This document shows positions 36,318-44,270 of a stretch of 64,000 nt of DNA, one piece after another (the first letter of the stretch is position 1; each line of letters starts with the position of its first letter). This stretch comes from Zelonia costaricensis. Taxonomy: Eukaryota; Euglenozoa; Kinetoplastea; Trypanosomatida; Trypanosomatidae. A model generated the notes under the pieces. The model searched no databases, was not told the DNA's origin, and was given only the letters and a program-made list of their open reading frames with translations. The stretch lies in the NCBI GenBank assembly GCA_030849075.1, contig JASAOO010003450.1, positions 1-64,000 of the forward strand. The letters are read 5' to 3'. Made by a program: the position numbers and the translations under genes.

Positions 36318-36328
36318 TGCGACACGCA

Positions 36329-36355
36329 CTGCCGATACGGAGAGAGAGCGAGAAT
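36329..36355 (-). promoter_or_regulatory. predicted trans-splice acceptor, IFT122
   Basis: Pyrimidine tract about 36339-36355 on the minus strand, first AG (CAG) at 36329-36330, 11-nt leader. Confidence 0.55.
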
Positions 36356-36384
36356 TGCAGGAACCTGCGAAGGTCGAAGGATCG

Positions 36385-36402
36385 GTGTGTGTGTGTGTGT
36401 GT
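36385..36402. repeat. GT microsatellite
   Basis: About nine perfect GT units upstream of IFT122, beyond its predicted acceptor. Confidence 0.85.
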
Positions 36403-37213
36403 AGCCGCGCCGTGGCGTGGGGTGTGCGGGAGGCGAGTGGGGATGGGGATGGGGGCGAGGGGGGAGGGCAGAATTGCGAGGTGCCCGCGGAGCGTCTAAA
36501 GAAGGAGGAGGAGAGAGAAGGGAGGCGCCGTCAGCGGGCGCCACTCTCGATTGCTGAAGACGTGAAAAACAAAAAAAAAGGGAAAAGCGGGAGACGGTTG
36601 TGGTGAAGGCAGGAGTCGACGACATTTTTTCTTGTTCTCCTCGCTTTTGCAAGCTGCAGCCGTAACGATGTGAGTTCGCCGCCTGCCACCAAAACTCACC
36701 TCGCGTTGCCTATGCGCCAGTCGTGCGCACATCACCTCACGCAACGCTCTGCGCCATGACGCTCTCTGCTCCTGCTGCTGCTGCTGGGGTCGGCGAGCCT
36801 TGGTGATGGCAGAGACCACGCGCATTGAGCGGCATCTCTCGCGGTGCTCACCACCGTAGTGCGCCTGCTCCAACGGCAGCAGTGTCAATTCGAGCGCGAC
36901 GCTCCTTTGCCGCCCACAACCCAGAATACACCACACACGCCGGCGCTCCCCCCCCCTTAACCGTCGCGGTGATGCTCCTTTGTGCATTTTCTTCTCTCTT
37001 TTTTTCTATTTTGGAAACAGGAGGTGCGACGACTCATAGAGCAGTCCACCGGAAACAAAAACTAAACAAACAGAGAAATCAAGTAAGAGAGTAGAGTGAG
37101 TTCCTGAGCAATGATAAAACACTTGACATGTCCTACATTGTTAATGGAAGACGGTCCTCTCGCACCGCAACCTTTGCAGGCTTGTTGTAACGATGCGATC
37201 GCGCACTGGTCAC

Positions 37214-37711
37214 TTACTCCGCGGCCGGCGCGGGGGCGTCGCCCTCCGGCGCGGCGGCAGCGGCGGCGCGGTAGTTCGTGCGCTCGCCACCGAAGCCGCG
37301 ACCGCGGCCACGACCACGGCCCTCACCACGCCCGCGACCGCGGCCCTCACCGCGCCCACGACCACGACCACGGCCGCGGCCCTCCGTCACCTTCTCGAAG
37401 TTCACGCTGCTCGGCTTCTGCGTGTTGGGCACCGCAGACGGAGCAAGGTGCAGGTAGCTGCGCATGTACGCGATACCCTCGTCGTTCAGGGTCCAGTAGT
37501 AGTGGCGCCACGCGTACTGCTCCTTGATCAGGCTGCGGCTCTTCAGGGAGCGCATCAGCTGCATCACCTGAATGCACGGAACCGTGAAGGTGCTCCCGCC
37601 GAGGGTACCAGTCCAGGTACCCATGCGGTCCTTCTTGCACGCGATCACGCCCTCCGTGAAGAAGAAGCGGTACACGTTGTCGCGGGACGGCTTGGGGACG
37701 TAAGTCGACAT
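37214..37711 (-). CDS. RPS10: 40S ribosomal protein S10 (eS10), copy A (downstream)
   Basis: This 165-residue small-subunit protein sits at the 40S beak near the mRNA entry side. The eS10/plectin domain fills residues 1-95: start [26 protein letters not shown], the [10 protein letters not shown] helix, and [23 protein letters not shown]-type ending. The tail is a Gly-Arg repeat (about 113-140) followed by Ala/Pro-rich sequence, which is typical for S10 tails with RGG-like methylation sites. The protein is identical to copy B at 38632-39129. At DNA level I find only three differences, all silent and all at the ends: the Thr codon 3, the second-last Ala codon, and the stop (TAA here). A CAG acceptor 11 nt upstream selects this ATG although the frame is open far upstream. 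Confidence 0.96.
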   Translation of the reverse strand: [165 protein letters not shown]

Positions 37712-38631
37712 TTTCCAGTTAACTGCACAGGTGCAACAGTGGCGTGTTGGAGTGGTGTGGTGAGGTGCACAAGAAAACGTGAGCGTCCGGTGCGACAGTG
37801 GAAGGTGCAGCACAGCGTGATGTGGTCCAGAGATGAGAATGAGTGTGCGAAGGGAGGGGGGTGGGCAAGTGAGCCGGAACGCGCAAGAGAGGACAGCGTA
37901 ATGTAGAGAGAGAGAATGAACCGACGACCAAGGGAAGTAGCTTTGCGCATGTACACACACACACATCGAAGCGCAATGTCCAACATGCTGAGTCCATCGT
38001 GGCCACCGAGAAGAAAAGCAGCCGCCCACAACCCAGCCCCACAGCGCGACCGGTCGCTGCGCGCAACGCAAGGTTACCCACAGTGCGTTTCGCGGTGCTC
38101 CAGGTACGGACTGCCAATTAGCGACAGCGGCAATGTGCAGGTGCAACAGCGGCCACGGTAGCGTCGGCCGCGCTCCCTGTTGGAGAACCACCTTTCGACC
38201 TGCTGTACCGCCATCCCCCTCCCCCTTTCATGCCCTGCGGGTGTTGGATTGGTACGCGCTCGCCATCTTGCTCGACGGCCACCTCGACGCCGCACCTCCG
38301 CTCACGTGGGATGGCTGAAGAGCTGCCACGAGCCGCATCTTCCACGCTGCACGCGTTTCGCTTTGTTTGCTTTGAGGACGGGTATTAAAGACAAAGGACA
38401 AATCAGAAATGGAGAAAAAAAACCGAAATCGAAGGAGGCCACCAGACGCCCCCTCCTTCTAACAAGTCAAGTAGAGCGAGAGCCGCAAGGCCGCACACGC
38501 GTATCGCCGGCGCCGTCCTAGTGGAGGCGCGAAGAGGGAGAGACAGACGCCATACCGTCCGCCCCCTTGCAGCCGCAGGTGGCGCTGCGACGCGCAGGAC
38601 GCGCCGTCGAGCCATGGCGATGCTTCACTCA
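37712..38631. other. spacer between the two RPS10 copies
   Basis: This spacer carries the copy B 3'UTR and the copy A leader. I see no similarity between it and the other RPS10 flanks beyond the coding ends, and no gene in it. Pyrimidine tracts lie at about 37846-37862, and there is a short CA run near 37955-37965. Confidence 0.6.
37723..37870 (-). promoter_or_regulatory. predicted trans-splice acceptor, RPS10 copy A
   Basis: The first AG (CAG) is at 37723-37724, 11 nt before the ATG. On the minus strand no other AG occurs for well over 100 bases upstream, back through the C-rich tract at about 37846-37862. Confidence 0.6.
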
Positions 38632-39129
38632 CTACTCGGCGGCCGGCGCGGGGGCGTCGCCCTCCGGCGCGGCGGCAGCGGCGGCGCGGTAGTTCGTGCG
38701 CTCGCCACCGAAGCCGCGACCGCGGCCACGACCACGGCCCTCACCACGCCCGCGACCGCGGCCCTCACCGCGCCCACGACCACGACCACGGCCGCGGCCC
38801 TCCGTCACCTTCTCGAAGTTCACGCTGCTCGGCTTCTGCGTGTTGGGCACCGCAGACGGAGCAAGGTGCAGGTAGCTGCGCATGTACGCGATACCCTCGT
38901 CGTTCAGGGTCCAGTAGTAGTGGCGCCACGCGTACTGCTCCTTGATCAGGCTGCGGCTCTTCAGGGAGCGCATCAGCTGCATCACCTGAATGCACGGAAC
39001 CGTGAAGGTGCTCCCGCCGAGGGTACCAGTCCAGGTACCCATGCGGTCCTTCTTGCACGCGATCACGCCCTCCGTGAAGAAGAAGCGGTACACGTTGTCG
39101 CGGGACGGCTTGGGGACGTAGGTCGACAT
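38632..39129 (-). CDS. RPS10: 40S ribosomal protein S10 (eS10), copy B (upstream)
   Basis: The gene encodes exactly the same 165-residue eS10 protein as copy A at 37214-37711, including the Gly-Arg repeat tail. The interior of the coding sequence appears nucleotide-identical; the stop here is TAG. The flanks on both sides are unrelated to those of copy A, so the two mRNAs share coding sequence but have different leaders and 3'UTRs, which allows separate post-transcriptional control. A CAG acceptor at 39144-39145 leaves a 14-nt leader. The copies are in tandem, same strand, about 0.9 kb apart with no gene between them. Identity confined to the coding region suggests gene conversion or selection on an old duplication rather than a fresh one. 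Confidence 0.96.
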   Translation of the reverse strand: [165 protein letters not shown]

Positions 39130-40122
39130 TGTTCTTGATACGGCTGTGGCAAGATGGAGTTCGTCAAGAGAAAACGTTCAGCGTGCGGTTTTGTGTGCAG
39201 AGAGAAACGTGTGTATGCGTGTGTATGCGAGCCAGCAGCGCACAAAGAGGCAAGATTATAGAAAAAGGGGTCAAAGGTGAGTAGAACGGTGAGGAGGCAG
39301 GCGCTGCCGAAGAACGGAGGAGGAGACAAGGTACGCGGTTGGCGCTCGCTGCAGCGTCCAGAAGCGACGGTCAACACTGCCTTCTCCTCTGACTCTGGAG
39401 TACACCCAACGAGCTCTGCGGCACCCGCTTGATGCACTCTCGCGGTTGCACCGCGTGGAGGCAAAAAGTGTTGGCACGAGTTCATACTGTACGCACGCAC
39501 TCTGCCCACCTCGCTTGCCCGTCAGCTCCAAAGCACGTGCCAAGTCTTTTTTTTTTTTTGGAGGCAACGTTGATCAGCCGGTGCAGAGCCCCCCACCCCC
39601 CACCCCAGCGCGATCGCGACACCCCGAACAGCTCGACGGCGCCGTTCGATTACATACTTGTTTCTTCTTCGCTGTTGTTGTTTCTTTTCCAGGTGTTGGA
39701 TTTGGGGTGGCGTACCGACGGGAGGGGGGCGGAGGTGGAGGGGGTGTAGAAGAACAAAAAAGAGGAGGAGTTTGGAGTGCGTGCCGAAACACGGAGGAGC
39801 GGCGACCACAGTGGCACAGCTCAGGGCGAAGGTTTGAGAGGAGTAGACGGCGAGCATCTGGCTCATGTCAGCTCCCTCCGACGCCCCCTTTCCACCTCTC
39901 CCACCCTCTCGCCCTCTCTCTCCTCGCCTACCCTCCTCCGTGCGGCGTGGCTGGTCGTGGAAGCAGCAGGCAAAAGCCAGCGTTTTTCAGTTTCATGGCG
40001 CGGCAAGCTAAAGCTAGAAAAAGAACGGGCGAGGAGTCGAGTAACAAGGCGGGGGAGAGAAAGGGCCCGCTGCGCACCAAGTGTGTGCGCACATCCTTTG
40101 GAAGGCATCCTCCCCCTGCCGC
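39130..40122. other. intergenic between the 194-aa gene and RPS10 copy B
   Basis: Contains the copy B acceptor, a T run (about 39546-39559), a purine-rich belt (about 39720-39775) and C-rich runs. No gene is supported. Confidence 0.55.
39144..39210 (-). promoter_or_regulatory. predicted trans-splice acceptor, RPS10 copy B
   Basis: Pyrimidine patches at about 39160-39171 and 39198-39210 precede the AG (CAG) at 39144-39145. A second AG at 39134-39135 is possible. Confidence 0.5.
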
Positions 40123-40707
40123 TCAGTTGGTGCTGGACGCCTTCATAAGAAAGGCCACGTTGAAGAGCTCGTCGCCGACATCGGAGCAGTCTTTGCCGCC
40201 GGCGAGGAGGTACACGTCGCGGTCGTCGATGCTGATAAAGCCGTTCTGCTCCCCCTTCGCCGACTCCACGACGAAGCGGCCCAGCTCGTAAAAGAGCTCC
40301 GTCAGCTCCTCCGCCTGCTCCAGCGAAATCGGGAAGGTGTCGTCGACGGTGACGGCGCGGGTCTTCTGCACAATGTGCAGCGTGCTCGTCTCTGCACCGG
40401 TGGTCAGCTTGAGCACCTTGCGTCCATTGTCAAGGTTTACCTCGAAGGAGGTGGTGAAGCGGAGGCGCAGCGCGGCACGGTCGCGCTCCGCCTTGCGGTG
40501 CGACAGCAGGTCGAGCAGCACCCGCTCCGCCTCGTGCTCCGTCTTTGGGTCCTTCTCGCGCAGCTGGGCGGCGAACTCGCTGAAGAGGGCCTGCAGGTTG
40601 TGGCGCTCGGCGTATTCGGCGTTCTGGCGCTCCTCCTCGTCCTGAAAGGTGGCCGCCCGAAGGCGGCTCTGCGACACGTTGAAGACGTCAACGCCCTTGG
40701 ACGTCAT
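40123..40707 (-). CDS. conserved-looking 194-aa protein of unknown function
   Basis: I do not recognise it. The product begins MTSKGVDVFNVSQ and has a charged helical N-terminal third (EEERQNAEYAERHNLQALF and on). A middle part then looks like alternating beta strands (LRLRFTTSFEVNLDNGRKVLKL, STLHIVQKTRAVTVDDTFP), a helix rich in Glu and Leu follows, and a short strand-rich end (GFISIDDRDVYLLAGG) closes it. There is no signal peptide, membrane segment, Cys cluster or low-complexity insert, so it looks like a compact cytosolic protein. The ATG was chosen because the predicted acceptor lies only 9 nt upstream and the extra frame before it is Arg/Pro filler. The neighbours give no functional hint. 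Confidence 0.8.
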   Translation of the reverse strand: MTSKGVDVFNVSQSRLRAATFQDEEERQNAEYAERHNLQALFSEFAAQLREKDPKTEHEAERVLLDLLSHRKAERDRAALRLRFTTSFEVNLDNGRKVLKLTTGAETSTLHIVQKTRAVTVDDTFPISLEQAEELTELFYELGRFVVESAKGEQNGFISIDDRDVYLLAGGKDCSDVGDELFNVAFLMKASSTN

Positions 40708-40716
40708 CACTGACAG

Positions 40717-40736
40717 CTTTTTGAAAGGGGGGGGGG
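40717..40736 (-). promoter_or_regulatory. predicted trans-splice acceptor, 194-aa gene
   Basis: A C/T tract at about 40720-40736 (minus strand) precedes AAG with AG at 40717-40718, giving a 9-nt leader. A second AG at 40710-40711 would leave only 2 nt. Confidence 0.45.
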
Positions 40737-40845
40737 TTACGAGGGTTCGTCTTGCTGCGAGGGAACGCGCTGCTGGCACCTCGTACCGGAGCAGATAGAG
40801 CTACAGGTGTTCGGTTAGCTCGGTTGCTCTTTTCGTTGTGTCGGT

Positions 40846-40867
40846 GTGTGAGTGTGTGTGTGTGTGT
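40846..40867. repeat. GT microsatellite
   Basis: GT repeat with one GA-type interruption, upstream of the 194-aa gene. Confidence 0.8.
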
Positions 40868-42123
40868 TTCCAGGTGTGTATGAAAAGCAGAACCACACGG
40901 CTTCACGACGCGTACTTCGTTGCGTGAATGGTGAGAAGCAGAGGTTGCACGGGGATGGGATGGGTAGAGGTATAGATTTGACAGCGGGGCAGAGAGGACG
41001 AAATACGAAACGAGCTGACTCGGTCTGAGACACGTGTTTTCTTTCATGTTTGTCGGGGAAGGGGGTAGGGTGAAGGACGGGACGTGAGTTGAGAGAAAAA
41101 AAGAAAAAGAGGTGCAACATTGCGTCATGTGCGTTTGTGCGTGTATGTGTGTGCGTGTGGTAGGAGCAGAAAAAAAAAAAAGTCGCGTACACGCATTGAG
41201 TGTCAGGCAGAAAGGGGAAGGCGTGGAAAGAGGTTGAGGGCGAGCCAGCAGGATTCCAGCGAAACCTGTGCTGGTCAGAGTACTCCTTCTCGCTTGTACA
41301 TGCACCGTGCGGTTTGCGCGGAGGCAGCAAGCGGTACTGAAGGGCTTCACCACTCGAGTCAGTGGCAAGAGGACGGAACAGGGTTGTTGGCGTTCTGTTG
41401 ATTCGGGTCGCTTAATTTCAGCAGAGCCCTTTTTCGCATGCGTCTTTATTCTTTGTTTTCGTTTTGTACTCAACGCCGTCAGAACTCGTCGGGTTCGAAG
41501 GCAAGGTGAGGTGCGGGTTGGGGTACTGAACGTGCCACTCCCCGCTCTCGGTGCACACACGCGTACGCAGACCGCGCACCACTCGCGGCCTTCTGTGCTC
41601 AGACCAGGGTGGCAGCAAAGACGCCGCCTCTAGAACCACGTGGACAGCGCTGCAAACACGTGAGGGCGCAGCACCGAGTCGGGGACCACGTCATCCCTTC
41701 GCACCCCCCCCTCCGCCGGCGCTCAGGCCGATGCGACGCCCCAGCAGGGGACCTTCTCACGGCGCCCGCAACACCAGAGCGCAGCAACGCGTTGACAGAC
41801 TCGGGCTGCGAGGACGCCTTCTCCTCGGCGCCGGCAAGACCTCCTGAGGGTCGGGGACGCGGGCGTTTTCGAAACGGGAACCCACCACACCGCAACACTT
41901 CGATGTACAAGAAAGATGCGCGGAGGAGGTGGTGTGAGAGAGGGAGGGGTGGAGGAGGGCAAGAAGGCGAGGCAAGGCAACGTACCGTGTGTGCAACAAA
42001 GCGTGAGACGGGACGTACGATCATGAAGGGCGGGACAAGACAACAGACAACGCGACGGAGGAAGAGGAGAGGCCAACACGGCACAGCAAGAGGGGCACCA
42101 AACACCCAATGCAGACACAGCGA

Positions 42124-42144
42124 CACACACACACACACACACAC
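42124..42144. repeat. CA microsatellite
   Basis: About ten perfect CA units. Confidence 0.85.
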
Positions 42145-44270
42145 AGAGACAGGTCAGCGCAAAGGAGAAGACCAGTGGAGCAAGACAGGGAAAACACAAA
42201 GCGCAGAAGGTACAAGGCTAAGGTGGAAGGGATGCGATGTAGCACTGCTGCAGGTCAATAACCGACCAAGAACAGGAGAGAGGGGCTGTAGGTGGTGCGT
42301 GGGGTGACAGGCGGGGATGCCATACTTCCAGAAACAAGCACAAGTACAATACAAAGGCAAGGTATCCGCAAGGGTGAGAGGAGGAGCAACGGGAAGAGGA
42401 GGGAGGAGTGAGGGCAAAGCTCCGGCTGCAGGCGCGCAACCCCGGCCATCGAGAAAAAAAAACAGAAAAAGCACGACAGCGCACTTTGGAACCGACGACT
42501 GCGGTGGTAGCAGAGCGAACTTGATGAGGTCGCGCTAAATGGGAGAAGAAAAGTGAGTGTGAGCACAAGAGAAGGAAAGACAAATCGGCGCGCACAAGCT
42601 GTCGGCAATGAATCCCTCCTTCACGAGCGTCTGCGATGCACGGCGGCCAAGAGACCCCCATCGTGCACACGATGCGTCATCAGAACGAAAGGAAAAGAAC
42701 GGCGGGAGCGAGCACCCGTAGCCGCAACAACAGCGAAAGAAAGCAGGCGCAAAAGACATCCAACCCAAATTCACAGATATACACACACGCACGCACGAAA
42801 AGAAACGCGCAACTCCTGCCCGGTCAACCAGTGCCGCGACCACCAACAGATTAAGCAACAAAGTCAACAAGGCAGCGCTAACACGCAGCCACCAACTCCA
42901 CCTCGACACCCACACGCCTGCACCCCCTTTAGCACGAGCAAAGAGGAATGAGGTCAAAGCACCGCAGACAGCATCGGCTGCATGAGGTGAGTCAGCAGCA
43001 GCTCAGACAACGCGCAGAGGTCCACGAGCGGCGCAGACGAGGCGGTAAACGCAAGCGCGGCTCGTGGGGGACGGGAACAGGTCAAGTTGTCGGGAAGATT
43101 GCGGACGAGGAGAAGAAAAAGTCAGAGACGGGGAGGCGGGGGAGGAGGGGGGGGGGATTGTAGTGACCGTGGGAGCACATCGGACAAGGTGGTGAAAAAG
43201 GAGAGCAAGCATAAATGAGGACGAGTTAAACAAGCAAAGAAACAGAAAAAAGGGTATGCCGAAAGGAAGGACCACTACTCCGGCACCTTCACGAGCTCAA
43301 CGTGAGGTGGAGGAGAGGGAGAGGGGGAAACGTGCCGACGTCAGAGACCGGTTCTGACGCCTTCACATCCCCCCATCGCCCCACGCGCTGCGCCGCTGTT
43401 ACGCAAGAGGCGCCTTGACTGACACACAGTGGCGCGAAAGCAAAACAGAAGTGCCCACGGCCGTCACAACAGTGGCGTAGGGCTCAGGAAAAAAGGGAAG
43501 TCTACACAGAAACCAAGACGTATTTCTGTTGGTGTGAGTGTGTGCGTGCGTGCTAGTGCTCTCTGAGAACCATCTCGAGGTCTCGCTGATGGGAGGAGCA
43601 AGGTAAGCAGGAGGTACACCGCAGTGTAGCATCCGGCACCTCCAACGATGTTGTCAAGCATCACGTACGGACTGCGGGAGCAAGCGCGTCGTAGAGCGGG
43701 AGCAAGGGGGGGGAGGAGGCGGGCGCCAAAAAAAGGGAGTGAAAGAGAGAGTAGAGACGGGGGGAGAGAGGGCGGGGCATCCACACGTGCGACGCAGCGC
43801 GTGAATGTACGCGGCGGGGTGGAAGAGCACCAGAACAAGCGTGCGGAAAGGTGGAGGAAGCAAAAGGAGAAAAGGAGAGGTCGCAATCAGAGGAAACCAG
43901 AAAAAAAAAGTGCACATCGCCGCGCCACGGAGGCGGGGGTGAGGAGGGGGCAACGGGATGGGACGAGGCAGAACAAGGTCGCGGAGGAGGAAGAAGACGA
44001 CGAGAAGGAGGAAGACGGAGGGGAAGCAAGACACACGCGACGGAGTGAAACAAGAGAAGCAGTGCAAGAGCAAACCAGAAAAAAAAAAAAACGAAGAGCC
44101 GAAGAGAAAGAGAGGCGCGCCACAAGCAGCATTTGTGGAGCAGGCGGCGGAGGAGAGAAGGGGAAGGTGACGCCGGCCGTACAAAACCCGATGCATGTGG
44201 CGAGACGGGGCGGAAAACGTGGAGAGCTGACTCAGAAAAGGGGGAAAGCGTTGTCGTGGCGCAGTTCACC

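Larger units (their letters stand above)
36318..37213. other. intergenic between RPS10 copy A and IFT122
   Basis: Contains the IFT122 acceptor, a GT microsatellite (36385-36402), purine tracts (about 36455-36475, 36502-36525 and 36568-36590) and a CTG-like repeat (about 36766-36786). No gene is supported. Confidence 0.55.
40708..44270. other. 3.5-kb gene-free region between the four-TM gene and the 194-aa gene
   Basis: This is the longest gap in the window. It holds GT/CA microsatellites (40846-40867 and 42124-42144), an A run (about 41171-41181) and a long purine-rich belt (about 43660-44200, pyrimidine-rich in the transcript). The open frames inside (for example 40688-41560 and 43661-44269 minus) read as Ser/Leu/Pro/Phe low-complexity and have no domain. 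It is probably a long 3'UTR of the four-TM gene, but an unseen ncRNA or short gene cannot be excluded. Confidence 0.5.

Noticed and set aside
31962..36404. Plus-strand frames of 566 and 592 codons opposite IFT122
   Set aside because: Antisense shadows of IFT122 with His/Arg/Val-rich composition and no splice signal in the plus direction.
37712..38191. Upstream extension of RPS10 copy A by 160 codons
   Set aside because: The added sequence is Cys/Ser/His-rich noise; copy B lacks it, the eS10 domain starts at MSTYVP, and a CAG acceptor lies 11 nt upstream of that ATG.
41495..41515. GGTTCGAA-like string resembling a tRNA B-box
   Set aside because: Flanking bases do not pair as a T-stem and no A-box or acceptor stem lies at the right distance.
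40688..41560. 290-codon minus-strand frame upstream of the 194-aa gene
   Set aside because: Thr/His/Ser/Pro low-complexity encoded by microsatellites and pyrimidine tracts; no domain, and it overlaps the leader of the next gene.
43464..44269. Minus-strand frames of 140-202 codons rich in Phe, Leu, Ser and Pro
   Set aside because: They are translations of a pyrimidine-rich tract (TTT, CTC, TCC codons), not genes, despite looking hydrophobic.
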